A stretch of DNA of 64,000 bases from Nitrospira sp. (GTDB taxonomy: Bacteria > Nitrospirota > Nitrospiria > Nitrospirales > Nitrospiraceae): the NCBI GenBank assembly GCA_037045225.1, contig JBAOHZ010000009.1:2542001-2606000 (forward strand), written 5' to 3'. Within the stretch, counting starts at the first letter, position 1. The number at the start of each line of letters is the position of its first letter. Positions 16,649-25,784 of the stretch are shown piece by piece. The position numbers and the translations under genes are program-made. The notes under the pieces were generated by a model that was given only the letters and a program-made list of their open reading frames with translations, did no database searches and was not told where the DNA came from.

Positions 16649-17725
16649 ATGTTATACAACTGGCTCTACCCCCTTCATACACAGTTTTCATTCCTGAACG
16701 TCTTTCGGTACCAAAGCTTCCGGATTATCTATGCGGCGGTCACGGCGTTTTTGATCGCGTTTGTGATGGCCCCCTGGGTCATCCGCAAATTGCAGGAGAT
16801 CAAGCTCGGCCAGCAAATTCGCGACGACGGACCGAAGCGGCACATGGCCAAAAGCGGCACGCCGACGATGGGCGGGATTCTCATTATCTTTGCGGTGGTG
16901 TTGTCCACGTTGTTGTGGGCCGACATGACCAACCGGTATGTGTGGCTAGTGGTGATGGCGACGGTGGGCTTCGGTGCGATCGGCTTCGTGGACGACTATC
17001 TCAAGTTCATCAAGCGCCAATCAAAGGGCCTCTCGGCAGCACAAAAATTCACCTGCCAGATTCTGGTCGCGCTGACGATCGGCGTCTTTCTCTACACGCT
17101 GCCCAGCTACACGACGAAACTCAGTGTCCCGTTCTTCAAATTTTTCACGCCCGACCTTGGCTGGTTCTACATCGTGTTCGTCATTCTTGTCATTGTCGGC
17201 AGCTCCAACGCCGTCAATTTGACGGATGGCCTCGATGGCTTGGCGATCGGTCCGGTCATGATTGCCTCGCTGGCATATACGATCGTGGCCTATGTGACCG
17301 GAAACCGTGTGATGGCCGAATATTTGCTTATCCCCTACATTGAAGGTGCGGGAGAAATCGCCATTTTTACCGGGGCCATCCTGGGATCCAGTCTGGGCTT
17401 CTTGTGGTTCAACACCTATCCGGCCTCAGTCTTCATGGGCGATGTGGGATCACTCCCGCTGGGGGCGGCACTCGGTACCGTGGCCGTGATCAGCAAACAC
17501 GAGCTGCTGCTCCTCCTGGTCGGCGGCGTCTTCGTTATCGAAGCGTTGTCGGTCATCCTGCAGGTGGGATCCTATAAACTCCGGGGAAAACGTATCTTCA
17601 ATATGGCGCCCATTCATCATCATTTTGAGATGAAGGGGTGGGATGAGCCGAAGGTAGTGGTGCGTCTGTGGATCATTGCTATTTTGCTGGCGCTGCTCAG
17701 CTTGAGCACGCTCAAATTACGGTAG
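16649..17725 (+). CDS. mraY: Phospho-MurNAc-pentapeptide translocase MraY
   Basis: A 358-residue, ten-span inner-membrane enzyme that transfers phospho-MurNAc-pentapeptide to undecaprenyl phosphate to give lipid I. Seen are the RDDGPKRHMAKSGTPTMGG loop (58-76), the catalytic DDY (115-117), NLTDGLDG (190-197) and the APIHHHFE loop near residue 315. Length is normal. There are 66 bases after murF with no evident terminator. Confidence 0.95.
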   Translation: MLYNWLYPLHTQFSFLNVFRYQSFRIIYAAVTAFLIAFVMAPWVIRKLQEIKLGQQIRDDGPKRHMAKSGTPTMGGILIIFAVVLSTLLWADMTNRYVWLVVMATVGFGAIGFVDDYLKFIKRQSKGLSAAQKFTCQILVALTIGVFLYTLPSYTTKLSVPFFKFFTPDLGWFYIVFVILVIVGSSNAVNLTDGLDGLAIGPVMIASLAYTIVAYVTGNRVMAEYLLIPYIEGAGEIAIFTGAILGSSLGFLWFNTYPASVFMGDVGSLPLGAALGTVAVISKHELLLLLVGGVFVIEALSVILQVGSYKLRGKRIFNMAPIHHHFEMKGWDEPKVVVRLWIIAILLALLSLSTLKLR

Positions 17726-17735
17726 GTGACTATCA

Positions 17736-19124
17736 GTGGACGTGAAAGATCTCCAGGTGACGGTCGTTGGATTGGCCCGAAGCGGAGTGGGGGCGGCGCG
17801 CTTGTTGAACCATCTCGGGGCTCGGGTGACCCTGGCCGACCGGAAGGAGTCGCAGGAACTTGCCGCCATTCTGTCGCAGGTAGACCAGTCGAGCATCGCC
17901 GTGAAGGTGGGGGCGCAGTACGAGTCCGCGCTCGAAGGGGCCGATCTCGTCGTGATCAGCCCGGGTGTGCCGACTCATCTCGATGCGCTCAATCGTGTGC
18001 GCGCCCGCGGGGTTCGGGTCATCGGCGAATTGGAACTGGCGTCCCGCTATTTAACGGCGCCGGTGGTAGCCGTGACCGGCACTAACGGGAAGAGCACGAC
18101 GGTGACGTTGATCGGCAAGTTTTTACAGGAGAGCGGGAAACGCGCGTTTGTCGGAGGCAATCTAGGAATTGCGGCGAGTGAGGCGGCCTTGGCCTGTGTC
18201 CAAGCGAAGACGGGACCGGATGCGCCCTATGAGTATGTGGTGTTGGAAGTCTCCAGCTTCCAGCTCGAGACGATTGAACAGTTCCACCCCTGGATCGCGG
18301 CGATTCTGAATGTGACCTTGGATCATATGGACCGCTATGCCTCGGTGGATGACTACGTGGCGGCCAAATCCAACATCTTCGCCAATCAGACGGCCGGGGA
18401 CTATTCGCTGTTCAATCTGGATGATGCGCGGGTGGCTGCGCTTCGCGGGCGTACCAAAGGCACCGTCCTGGGATTCAGCCGGAGCGGCGCGACGGTATCG
18501 GGCGTGGCGGGAGCCACGGTGCTTGACGGCGACTTGATCGTGACGACGGTGCGAGGACGGCGGGAGGAAATCTGTCGCCGGAGCGACATGCGGCTCATCG
18601 GGCTTCACAATGTGGAAAATGTGATGGCCGCGGTGACCTATGGTCTGCTCTGCGGTTGTCCGATCGAGGCCATTCGCGCCGTGCTGCGATCCTTCCCTGG
18701 GTTAGAACATGCCCTGGAGGTGGTGCGCGAGCGTCGAGGCGTTCGCTTCGTGAACGACTCCAAGGGGACCAATGTCGATGCGGTGTTGAAAGCGCTCGAA
18801 GGCATTGAGCAGCCGATCTGGCTGATTGCCGGTGGACGCGACAAGGGCGGGGACTTTTCACGCCTCGAACGCGCGATCCGGGAACGGGTGAAAGGGCTGA
18901 TTTTGATCGGGGAGGCCGCCGGCCGAATCCAAACGGCAATGGGTGATTTTGACCGATGTCGTCCTGCAGCGACCCTCCGCGACGCCGTGGAGCTTGCTGC
19001 TCGCGAGGCGCAGCCCGGTGAGGTGGTCTTACTCTCGCCGGCCTGCGCCAGTTTCGACATGTTTGCGGATTATCAAGACCGGGGCCGGCAGTTCAAGGCG
19101 CTGGTCCAAGGGTTGCCGGCTTGA
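17736..19124 (+). CDS. murD: UDP-MurNAc-L-Ala:D-Glu ligase MurD
   Basis: A 462-residue Mur ligase adding D-glutamate. The N-terminal Rossmann-like domain starts VTVVGLARSGVGAARLL; the ATP loop GTNGKST is at 115-121; NVTLDHMDRY and FVNDSKGTNVDA are characteristic of MurD. The start is GTG 17736, ten bases after mraY. The C-terminal LLSPACASFDMFADYQDRG is the usual MurD ending. Confidence 0.94.
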   Translation: MDVKDLQVTVVGLARSGVGAARLLNHLGARVTLADRKESQELAAILSQVDQSSIAVKVGAQYESALEGADLVVISPGVPTHLDALNRVRARGVRVIGELELASRYLTAPVVAVTGTNGKSTTVTLIGKFLQESGKRAFVGGNLGIAASEAALACVQAKTGPDAPYEYVVLEVSSFQLETIEQFHPWIAAILNVTLDHMDRYASVDDYVAAKSNIFANQTAGDYSLFNLDDARVAALRGRTKGTVLGFSRSGATVSGVAGATVLDGDLIVTTVRGRREEICRRSDMRLIGLHNVENVMAAVTYGLLCGCPIEAIRAVLRSFPGLEHALEVVRERRGVRFVNDSKGTNVDAVLKALEGIEQPIWLIAGGRDKGGDFSRLERAIRERVKGLILIGEAAGRIQTAMGDFDRCRPAATLRDAVELAAREAQPGEVVLLSPACASFDMFADYQDRGRQFKALVQGLPA

Positions 19125-19159
19125 GTCCGGAATCCTGTGGGAGGAACGACAACTGAACG

Positions 19160-20368
19160 ATGGCACAGCATGCGCTCGGGACACTGACGTTGCCCTGGTC
19201 GACCTCGACCCAGCGGACGACCAAACGCGTGCCGGTCGATCCGGCACTCCTGGCCGTGACGCTTATACTTGCCCTCGTGGGGGTTGTGATGGTGTTCAGT
19301 GCCAGCGCGGTGGTGGCGGGGAATCGGTTTCACGACCCCTGGTACTTCCTGAAACGGCAGTTGGCCTGGTTGGGCGCCGGTCTTCTGGTGATGCACCTCA
19401 TCTCGAAGATCGATTACACGATCTGGAAAAAACTGGCCATTCCGATGCTCTTCGGGACGACGGTACTCCTGGTGCTGGTGCTCGTACCGTCGCTCGGCAG
19501 TGTGGCCAAGGGAGCGCGCCGCTGGTTGCATCTCGGGCCAATCAATATCCAGCCGGCCGAGTTGACCAAGTATGTGGTGGTCATCTACATCGCGGCCTAT
19601 CTGACCAAGAAGCAGGAGCAGGTCGCTCACTTTTCACGAGGCCTCGTACCGCCGCTGATCGTGCTTGGTCTGCTGAGTGGATTGGTTCTGCTGGAGCCGG
19701 ATCTGGGCACCGTGGTGGTGATGGGGCTTGTGGTTGTCACCATGTTGTTTCTGGCGGGCGCCCGAATCAAACATCTCGGTCTCCTGGCGCTCTGCGCGCT
19801 GCCGGCCATGGCTGCCTTGATTCTAGGATCCAGTTACCGGCGCCAACGCCTGATGGAATTTCTGCGCGCATCCAAGGATCCGACCGGTTCCGGATATCAG
19901 ATCCATCAATCGTTTCTGGCGTTCGGCAGCGGGGGCCCGTTCGGCGTGGGATTGGGCGAGGGGAAGCAGAAGTTATTCTTTTTGCCGGAGGCTCATACCG
20001 ACTTTGTGCTGGCCCTGGTCGGCGAAGAGTTGGGCCTGATGGGCACCGTGACCATCGTGCTGCTCTTCGGCCTATTCGTCATCAAGGGGTTTCAGATCGC
20101 GAAGCGGGCGCGCAACCCGTTCGGTCGGCACCTGGCAATGGGTATCACCATGCTGGTCGGTATACAGGCGTTGGTCAATGCCGGAGTGGTGACGGGACTT
20201 CTGCCCACCAAGGGGTTGACCCTGCCGTTTGTCAGTTATGGCGGGTCCTCATTGATGGCCAATTTGTTCGGTGTGGGGATTCTCTTGAGCATCTCGCGCG
20301 ACCGGCAGGGCGGGCAGGACAGCAGTGGGCCGAGGCCTGTGCGCAAGCGCGGCGTGGTGACGGAATGA
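19160..20368 (+). CDS. ftsW: Septal peptidoglycan glycosyltransferase FtsW (SEDS family)
   Basis: A 402-residue SEDS protein with about ten membrane segments. It polymerises lipid II at the septum in partnership with FtsI. Key pieces are GARRWLHLGPINIQPAEL (about 117-134), LEPDLGTVVV, the large outward loop containing SGYQIHQSFLAFGSGG and FLPEAHTDFVLALVGEELG, and GLLPTKGLTLPFVSYGGSS near the end. The C-terminus is a short basic cytoplasmic tail. Its stop overlaps the start of murG. Confidence 0.94.
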   Translation: MAQHALGTLTLPWSTSTQRTTKRVPVDPALLAVTLILALVGVVMVFSASAVVAGNRFHDPWYFLKRQLAWLGAGLLVMHLISKIDYTIWKKLAIPMLFGTTVLLVLVLVPSLGSVAKGARRWLHLGPINIQPAELTKYVVVIYIAAYLTKKQEQVAHFSRGLVPPLIVLGLLSGLVLLEPDLGTVVVMGLVVVTMLFLAGARIKHLGLLALCALPAMAALILGSSYRRQRLMEFLRASKDPTGSGYQIHQSFLAFGSGGPFGVGLGEGKQKLFFLPEAHTDFVLALVGEELGLMGTVTIVLLFGLFVIKGFQIAKRARNPFGRHLAMGITMLVGIQALVNAGVVTGLLPTKGLTLPFVSYGGSSLMANLFGVGILLSISRDRQGGQDSSGPRPVRKRGVVTE

Positions 20369-21486
20369 ACGTCGTGATCGCCGCGGGTGGAACAGGCGGG
20401 CATCTGTATCCGGCCATTGCCGTTGCGCGCGAGTTTGTGCGGCGCGATCCATCCACCCGGATTCTGTTTGTCGGTACGACGCGTGGAATTGAGCGCAAAG
20501 TGCTGGCCCATGAAGGTTTTCCATTGCAGTGCATCGATGCCAATCCTTTGATGGGCAAGAGTCCCTTTGAGATGATGAAGGCCCTGGTCACCTTGCCGAA
20601 GAGTCTGTGGCAATCGTTGGGCATCCTCAAGAAGCAGAGCGCCGATCTCGTGTTCGGCGTCGGCGGCTATACCAGCCCGGCGATGCTCCTGGCGGCATTT
20701 CTGCGACGGATTCCCGGCGTGATTCTCGAGCCGAATGCCTATCCCGGCATGGCGAACAAGGCGGTCGCGCCCTTCGTGCAGCGGGTGTTTCTGGCCTTCG
20801 AGTCGACCGTCAAGTTTTTCGATCGATGCAAGACCAGCGTGGTGGGGACACCAGTTCGGCAGGCGTTTCTGGAATCTGCCGCTCCGGCCGCGAAGCGAGC
20901 TGAGGAACGCACCGATCGACATCTGCTGGTCTTCGGCGGCAGTCAAGGCGCGAAGGCCATCAATTCGGCGATGATCGAGGCCTTGCCGTGGCTTGTTTCT
21001 ATGAAGGGCCAGCTCACCATTACCCATCAAACGGGCGAAGCCGATCATGCCCGGGTCGTGGCTGCCTATGAACAGGCTGGCATGCCTGCGCAGGTCGTGC
21101 CCTTTCTTTATGACATGCCCACGGTGCTGCGAGGCGCCGATCTTGTGGTGGCGCGGGCCGGAGCCATGACGATTGCTGAACTCACCGTGTGTGGAAAGGC
21201 GGCGATTCTGATTCCGTTGCCCACGGCGATCTACAACCATCAACAACGGAATGCCGAGGTCATGGCGAAGGCCGGTGGCGCGGTGCTCCTGCCGCAAGCG
21301 GAATTGACCGGGGCTGGCCTGGCGCAAGCCGTCACGCAAATTTTGAAGGAGCCGCATCGGCTTCAGACCATGAGTGAACAGAGTTGGAACATGCGACGCA
21401 GTGATGCGGCAGAAACCATCGTTCGTGAATGTTACGACGTCATAAGGAGGCGCCATGAGACCAGCGGGAGCGCTCGCGCCCTATGA
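20365..21486 (+). CDS. murG: Lipid II synthase MurG (GlcNAc transferase)
   Basis: A 373-residue GT28 glycosyltransferase that adds GlcNAc to lipid I on the inner face of the membrane. GGTGGH (8-13) is the first glycine loop; VGGYTSPAMLLAA, FGGSQGA (second glycine loop) and RAGAMTIAEL are the donor and lipid sites. The true start is ATG 20365, overlapping ftsW by four bases; the much longer frame reaching back to 18943 runs through murD and ftsW out of frame and is not coding. Confidence 0.95.
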   Translation: MNVVIAAGGTGGHLYPAIAVAREFVRRDPSTRILFVGTTRGIERKVLAHEGFPLQCIDANPLMGKSPFEMMKALVTLPKSLWQSLGILKKQSADLVFGVGGYTSPAMLLAAFLRRIPGVILEPNAYPGMANKAVAPFVQRVFLAFESTVKFFDRCKTSVVGTPVRQAFLESAAPAAKRAEERTDRHLLVFGGSQGAKAINSAMIEALPWLVSMKGQLTITHQTGEADHARVVAAYEQAGMPAQVVPFLYDMPTVLRGADLVVARAGAMTIAELTVCGKAAILIPLPTAIYNHQQRNAEVMAKAGGAVLLPQAELTGAGLAQAVTQILKEPHRLQTMSEQSWNMRRSDAAETIVRECYDVIRRRHETSGSARAL

Positions 21487-21568
21487 ACAACGAGCGCGGG
21501 AGACACAGCAACATGACCGGAACGGTGCACACAGACCATTTCGCGTGCAAGGAGTAAGGCGGACGGCG

Positions 21569-22951
21569 ATGTTCAGAAAGACACAACATATTCATTTGGT
21601 GGGCATCGGCGGATCCGGCATGAGCGGGATTGCCGAAGTGTTGTTGACGCTCGGGTATAAGGTCAGCGGGTCAGATCTCAGCCCGTCGGAAACGACGCGC
21701 CGGCTTGAGGAATTGGGGGGGCGTATTGCGATCGGCCACCACGAGTCCAATATCGGAGAGGCCCAGGTGGTGGTGATCTCCTCCGCAGTGGCCGCCGCCA
21801 ATCCCGAAGTGGTTGCGGCGAAAGCGCGGCAGATTCCGGTCATCCCGCGCGCGGAGATGTTGGCGGAACTGATGCGGCTGAAATTCGGCGTGGCGATCGC
21901 CGGCGCCCATGGGAAGACGACGACGACCTCGATGGTCGCCAATGTGCTCGCACAAGGCGGATTGGATCCCACCATGGTGATCGGCGGCAAGGTGAATGCC
22001 CTCGGGAGCCATGCACGATTGGGGCGCGGTGATCTGCTCATTGCGGAAGCGGATGAGAGCGATGGTTCGTTTTTGCGCCTCGCGCCGACCATTGCCGCAG
22101 TGACCAACCTCGACCGCGAGCACCTGGACCACTACGGGACGATGGAGAAGTTGAACGACAGCTTTCTGGAATTCGTCAACAAAGTGCCGTTTTACGGCCT
22201 GGCCGTGTTGTGTTCCGACGATGAACGGTTGCGACAGCTACTGCCGCGGGTGGTCAAGCGCTATCAGACCTACGGCCTGCACGAGCAACCCGGCCATGTG
22301 CCAGACTTTCGCGCCACCGACATCAGCTTGCGGCAATGGGGCTCGGAGTTCCGGGTGTTTTTCCGCGGACGCAATCTCGGCCCGTTCCGGCTGTCGATTC
22401 CCGGCATCCACAATGTCTCGAACTCGCTGGTTGCGATCGCCATCGGTGTGGAGTTGGATATTCCGGTCGATCTGATCCGAAAAGGCCTCGCGGCATTCAG
22501 CGGGGTGGAGCGACGCTTCCATCTGCGCGGGGAGAAGGCCGGTATTATGGTGGTGGACGACTATGGGCACCATCCGACTGAGGTGCGCGCCACGATCGCG
22601 GCCGCGAAACAAGGGTGGGATCGCCGCGTGGTTGTGCTGTTCCAGCCGCATCGCTACAGCCGTTCGCGTGATCTGATGCAGGAGTTCGCCCATGCGTTCG
22701 ACCAGGCCGATGTGCTTTTCATGACGGAAATTTATGCGGCAGGCGAACAGCCCATCCCCGGTGTCTCCGGTGCAAAGCTGGTGGAGGCGGTGCAGGCGGC
22801 CGGACATCCTTCGGCCACCTTTGTGGAGCGCAAGGACACCATGGTGGAGCAGGTGCTGCCGACGCTGAAGTCCGGGGACCTCGTGATTACGCTCGGCGCA
22901 GGAGATATCTGGAAAACGGGATTGGCGATCCTTGAGCGGTTGCCGGCCTAG
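21569..22951 (+). CDS. murC: UDP-MurNAc:L-alanine ligase MurC
   Basis: A 460-residue Mur ligase catalysing the first amino-acid addition. The start MFRKTQHIHLVGIGGSGMSGIAE gives the N-terminal nucleotide-sugar loop, and GAHGKTTTT (112-120) is the ATP loop; NLDREHLDHYG, VDDYGHHPTEV and FQPHRYSR are MurC motifs. ATG 21569 is chosen over the frame opening at 21455 (inside murG) because the protein then begins as its homologues do and an AGG lies ten bases upstream. About 80 bases separate it from murG. Confidence 0.94.
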   Translation: MFRKTQHIHLVGIGGSGMSGIAEVLLTLGYKVSGSDLSPSETTRRLEELGGRIAIGHHESNIGEAQVVVISSAVAAANPEVVAAKARQIPVIPRAEMLAELMRLKFGVAIAGAHGKTTTTSMVANVLAQGGLDPTMVIGGKVNALGSHARLGRGDLLIAEADESDGSFLRLAPTIAAVTNLDREHLDHYGTMEKLNDSFLEFVNKVPFYGLAVLCSDDERLRQLLPRVVKRYQTYGLHEQPGHVPDFRATDISLRQWGSEFRVFFRGRNLGPFRLSIPGIHNVSNSLVAIAIGVELDIPVDLIRKGLAAFSGVERRFHLRGEKAGIMVVDDYGHHPTEVRATIAAAKQGWDRRVVVLFQPHRYSRSRDLMQEFAHAFDQADVLFMTEIYAAGEQPIPGVSGAKLVEAVQAAGHPSATFVERKDTMVEQVLPTLKSGDLVITLGAGDIWKTGLAILERLPA

Positions 22952-22971
22952 GGCCGACGAGGCGAACCATC

Positions 22972-23904
22972 GTGTCACGTGCGGCGGTCAAAGAGCATGC
23001 GGCAAGAACCAGGGCAGACTGGGCGCGTATTCTTGAGGGAGTTCGTGGAACAGTCGCGTATGAGGTCTCGCTGCAGGCCTATACATCATTCCATATCGGA
23101 GGACCGGCGGAAGTCTTGGTGGAACCGGCCGATGTGGAGGACCTTTGCCGGGTGGTGGCGCAGGCTCGTGCGGAACACGTTCCGATCTTTGTGGTGGGCG
23201 GGACCAATCTGCTCGTGCGTGACGGGGGCATCCGCGGGATCGTGGTCAGCCTGCGGCAATTCAAAACCATCCGTCAGGAAGCGGACCACGTGCTTTATGC
23301 AGAAGGGGGCGTGGGCATGCCGACGTTGATCGGATATGCCATTCGTCGATCACTGGCCGGATTGGAATGGGGCGCTGGGATTCCCGGGACCGTGGCGGGG
23401 TGTGTCGTGATGAATGCCGGGACGCGCCTGGGTGAGATGAAGGATTCGGTCAAGGCCGTCAGGATGGTGGATCCTCGCGGCCGGGTGGTGGATATTCCTG
23501 CTGCGGATATCCCGTTCAGTTATCGGCGGGCGCATCTCCCGCGCGGCATCGTGGCGGGGGTCTGGGTGCAGTTGAGGCCCGGCGATCACGATCAGATTGA
23601 ACAGACGGTGAAGGAGTATCTCCACTATCGCAAGAACACCCAGCCGCTCACGATGCCGAGTGCCGGTTGCGTGTTCAAGAACCCTCCGAAGGATTCCGCC
23701 GGTCGTCTGGTGGATGCGGCCGGTTTGAAGGGGGCTCGCATCGGAGATGCGCAGGTCTCGGAGAAACATGCGAATTTCATGGTGAACCTCGGCCATGCGC
23801 GCGCAGCCGATGTGTTGGCCTTGATCAGGAAGGTTCGCGCGGCCGTCAAAAAGGTATCGGGTGTGAATCTCGAGTTGGAACTGAAGGTGGTCGGTAAGGC
23901 CTGA
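22972..23904 (+). CDS. murB: UDP-N-acetylenolpyruvoylglucosamine reductase MurB
   Basis: A 310-residue FAD enzyme reducing enolpyruvyl-UDP-GlcNAc to UDP-MurNAc. The FAD-binding GGTNLLVRDGGIRGIVV and GAGIPGTVAGCVVMNAG are evident; IPFSYR carries the substrate Tyr, PSAGCVFKNP the catalytic Ser, and LELELKVVG the terminal acid. The arrangement fits the shorter type II MurB. The start is GTG 22972, 20 bases after murC. Confidence 0.94.
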   Translation: MSRAAVKEHAARTRADWARILEGVRGTVAYEVSLQAYTSFHIGGPAEVLVEPADVEDLCRVVAQARAEHVPIFVVGGTNLLVRDGGIRGIVVSLRQFKTIRQEADHVLYAEGGVGMPTLIGYAIRRSLAGLEWGAGIPGTVAGCVVMNAGTRLGEMKDSVKAVRMVDPRGRVVDIPAADIPFSYRRAHLPRGIVAGVWVQLRPGDHDQIEQTVKEYLHYRKNTQPLTMPSAGCVFKNPPKDSAGRLVDAAGLKGARIGDAQVSEKHANFMVNLGHARAADVLALIRKVRAAVKKVSGVNLELELKVVGKA

Positions 23905-23913
23905 CGCGGATCG

Positions 23914-24912
23914 ATGAAGGGAGTGGATGTGACGGAACGGAAGCCGCTGACGCGTTCAAAAATCGGGGTCTTAATGGGCGGGCAATCGTCCGAACGGGAG
24001 GTGTCGCTCAAGACCGGTGAGGCGGTGTACCGCTCGTTGGTGCGAAGCGGCTACGACGCGGTGGCTATCGATGTCGGACCGGGTCTGTCCAAGACGCTTG
24101 AGGAGCAGGCGGTTGAAGTCGGGTTTCTGGCGCTGCACGGACCGGGCGGTGAAGACGGCGCGATTCAGGGATTTTTGGAGACTCTTGGCATTCCCTATAC
24201 CGGTTCCGGGGTTCGAGCCAGTGCCGTCGGGATGCATAAGGTGGTGACCAAGACGGAATTGGCGGCGCAGGGAATTCCTGCCCCGCGCGGGACGGTGGTG
24301 CTGCGAGGAACGGCTCCCAGTTTGAAGCGGGTGCTGAGCACCTGCAAATTGAAGCTGCCGGTGGTGGTGAAGCCGGCGAGTCAGGGGTCCACCATCGGAG
24401 TCACCATTGTCCGGAAGCCGTCGCAATGGAAAGAGGCTCTTCGTGTGGCGCACCAGTATGACGAAGAAGCGATGGTGGAGGCGTTTATCCCCGGGCACGA
24501 GGTCACGGTGTCGCTTCTGGGCGGCTCCGACGGAGTCGTGACCGTATTGCCGGCGGTGGAAATTGTGGCGCCGGATGGATTTTATGATTTCTCGGCGAAG
24601 TATGAGAAGGGTCGCACGCAGTACCTGTGTCCGGCGCCGCTCTCGGCCGCAGTCACTCGTCAGATCAAACAACTGGCCATTCGGACCTATCAGGCCTTGG
24701 GATGCAGCGGGGCGGCCCGGGTGGATTTCCGAATTACGACCAAGGGAAAGCCCTTTGTCCTTGAGATCAACACGGTGCCTGGAATGACGGAGACGAGCCT
24801 GTTGCCCATGGCGGCAGGGAAGGCCGGATTGTCGTACGACGCATTGACGGAACGGATTCTCCAGTCCGCGCTTCGGCGAGCCGGAGTCGGATCATTTCGA
24901 GCCGTGAGGTAG
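23914..24912 (+). CDS. ddl: D-alanine--D-alanine ligase
   Basis: A 332-residue ATP-grasp ligase forming D-Ala-D-Ala for MurF. GGQSSEREVSLKTGEAV is the first substrate loop; VVKPASQGSTIGV the ATP-grasp strand; GFYDFSAKYEKGRTQY carries the omega-loop Lys-Tyr pair (AKY) seen in D-Ala-D-Ala rather than D-Ala-D-lactate enzymes; EINTVPGMTETSL binds metal. The first nine residues may be dispensable, but ATG 23914 has GAT-GAAGGG context and lies ten bases after murB. Confidence 0.93.
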   Translation: MKGVDVTERKPLTRSKIGVLMGGQSSEREVSLKTGEAVYRSLVRSGYDAVAIDVGPGLSKTLEEQAVEVGFLALHGPGGEDGAIQGFLETLGIPYTGSGVRASAVGMHKVVTKTELAAQGIPAPRGTVVLRGTAPSLKRVLSTCKLKLPVVVKPASQGSTIGVTIVRKPSQWKEALRVAHQYDEEAMVEAFIPGHEVTVSLLGGSDGVVTVLPAVEIVAPDGFYDFSAKYEKGRTQYLCPAPLSAAVTRQIKQLAIRTYQALGCSGAARVDFRITTKGKPFVLEINTVPGMTETSLLPMAAGKAGLSYDALTERILQSALRRAGVGSFRAVR

Positions 24913-24914
24913 CG

Positions 24915-25784
24915 ATGTCGTTGCGGTGGCGCAAGGTACGACCAGTCAAAGTGAATCCTCGGGCGAATGCCCGGTCGGAATCTATGCCGGGTCGCCATCG
25001 GACGGATGAGACGGGCGGGTATTGGTCCAGATTGGGGCGGGGCCTGCTGATCTCCTTGCGGGTGGTGGCGACGGTGACTGTTCTGGTCGGCGGCTGTTCG
25101 GGGCTCTTTGTCCTGGCACGTGAAGTGGGGCCTCTGACACGGGAATGGTTTCTGGTGCGCTCCGTGTCGGTGAGCGGATTGCATCATGTGACGAGGAAAG
25201 AGGTGATCGGAAGACTGGCGTTGAAGCCAGACACTGCGCTCTACTCGATTAACCCGTCCTGGCTGGCCGACCGGATCAAGACGCATCCTTGGATCAAGGA
25301 CGCAACGGTCGAGCTGAAGCCGTTGCACGAGATTCATATCGACATCGTCGAGCGGGAACCCGCGGTCGTGGTCCGCACGGTGGCGGAGAACCTCCTGGTT
25401 GATTCGGACGGGTTCTTGCTGGCGCATCTCGGGTCGGCGGATGATCCGACGTTGCCGATGTTGTCCGGTGTCGACGGGAAGCGGCTGGTGCAGGGAAAAC
25501 CGGATGATCGTCGTCCCGTGCAAGTCGGTGCGGCACTGGCCCGCATGGTCGGCCAGACGACCGGGGGCCGTCCGGATATCAATGTGGGCAATCTCAATAA
25601 CCTGGTGGTCGAGGTTCAGGGCGTGACGTTTCAATTCAGTGAGTCGTCGATGAATCAGCAATGGTATCGGTTTCTCAAAATGCGGCCCGCACTGCGTGAT
25701 GTGGCCTTTGACGGCGAGGGCGCCAGGGCGAATGAAATCGATCTTCGCTATGCCGACCGCGTCATTGTTCGGGGAAGGGGGTGA
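24915..25784 (+). CDS. ftsQ: Cell division protein FtsQ (POTRA domain)
   Basis: A 289-residue bitopic protein. A basic cytoplasmic tail of about 43 residues is followed by a membrane segment (about 45-68), then a POTRA domain (FLVRSVSVSGLHHVTRKEVIGRL to IHIDIVEREPAVVV) and the beta domain. It scaffolds FtsL and FtsB at the septum. It starts two bases after the ddl stop and overlaps the GTG of ftsA by four bases. Confidence 0.92.
   Translation: MSLRWRKVRPVKVNPRANARSESMPGRHRTDETGGYWSRLGRGLLISLRVVATVTVLVGGCSGLFVLAREVGPLTREWFLVRSVSVSGLHHVTRKEVIGRLALKPDTALYSINPSWLADRIKTHPWIKDATVELKPLHEIHIDIVEREPAVVVRTVAENLLVDSDGFLLAHLGSADDPTLPMLSGVDGKRLVQGKPDDRRPVQVGAALARMVGQTTGGRPDINVGNLNNLVVEVQGVTFQFSESSMNQQWYRFLKMRPALRDVAFDGEGARANEIDLRYADRVIVRGRG

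Noticed and set aside
18943..20364. Long in-frame extension upstream of murG
   Set aside because: It runs through murD and ftsW out of frame with Gly/Arg-rich nonsense; MNVVIAAGGTGGH at 20365 is the standard MurG start.
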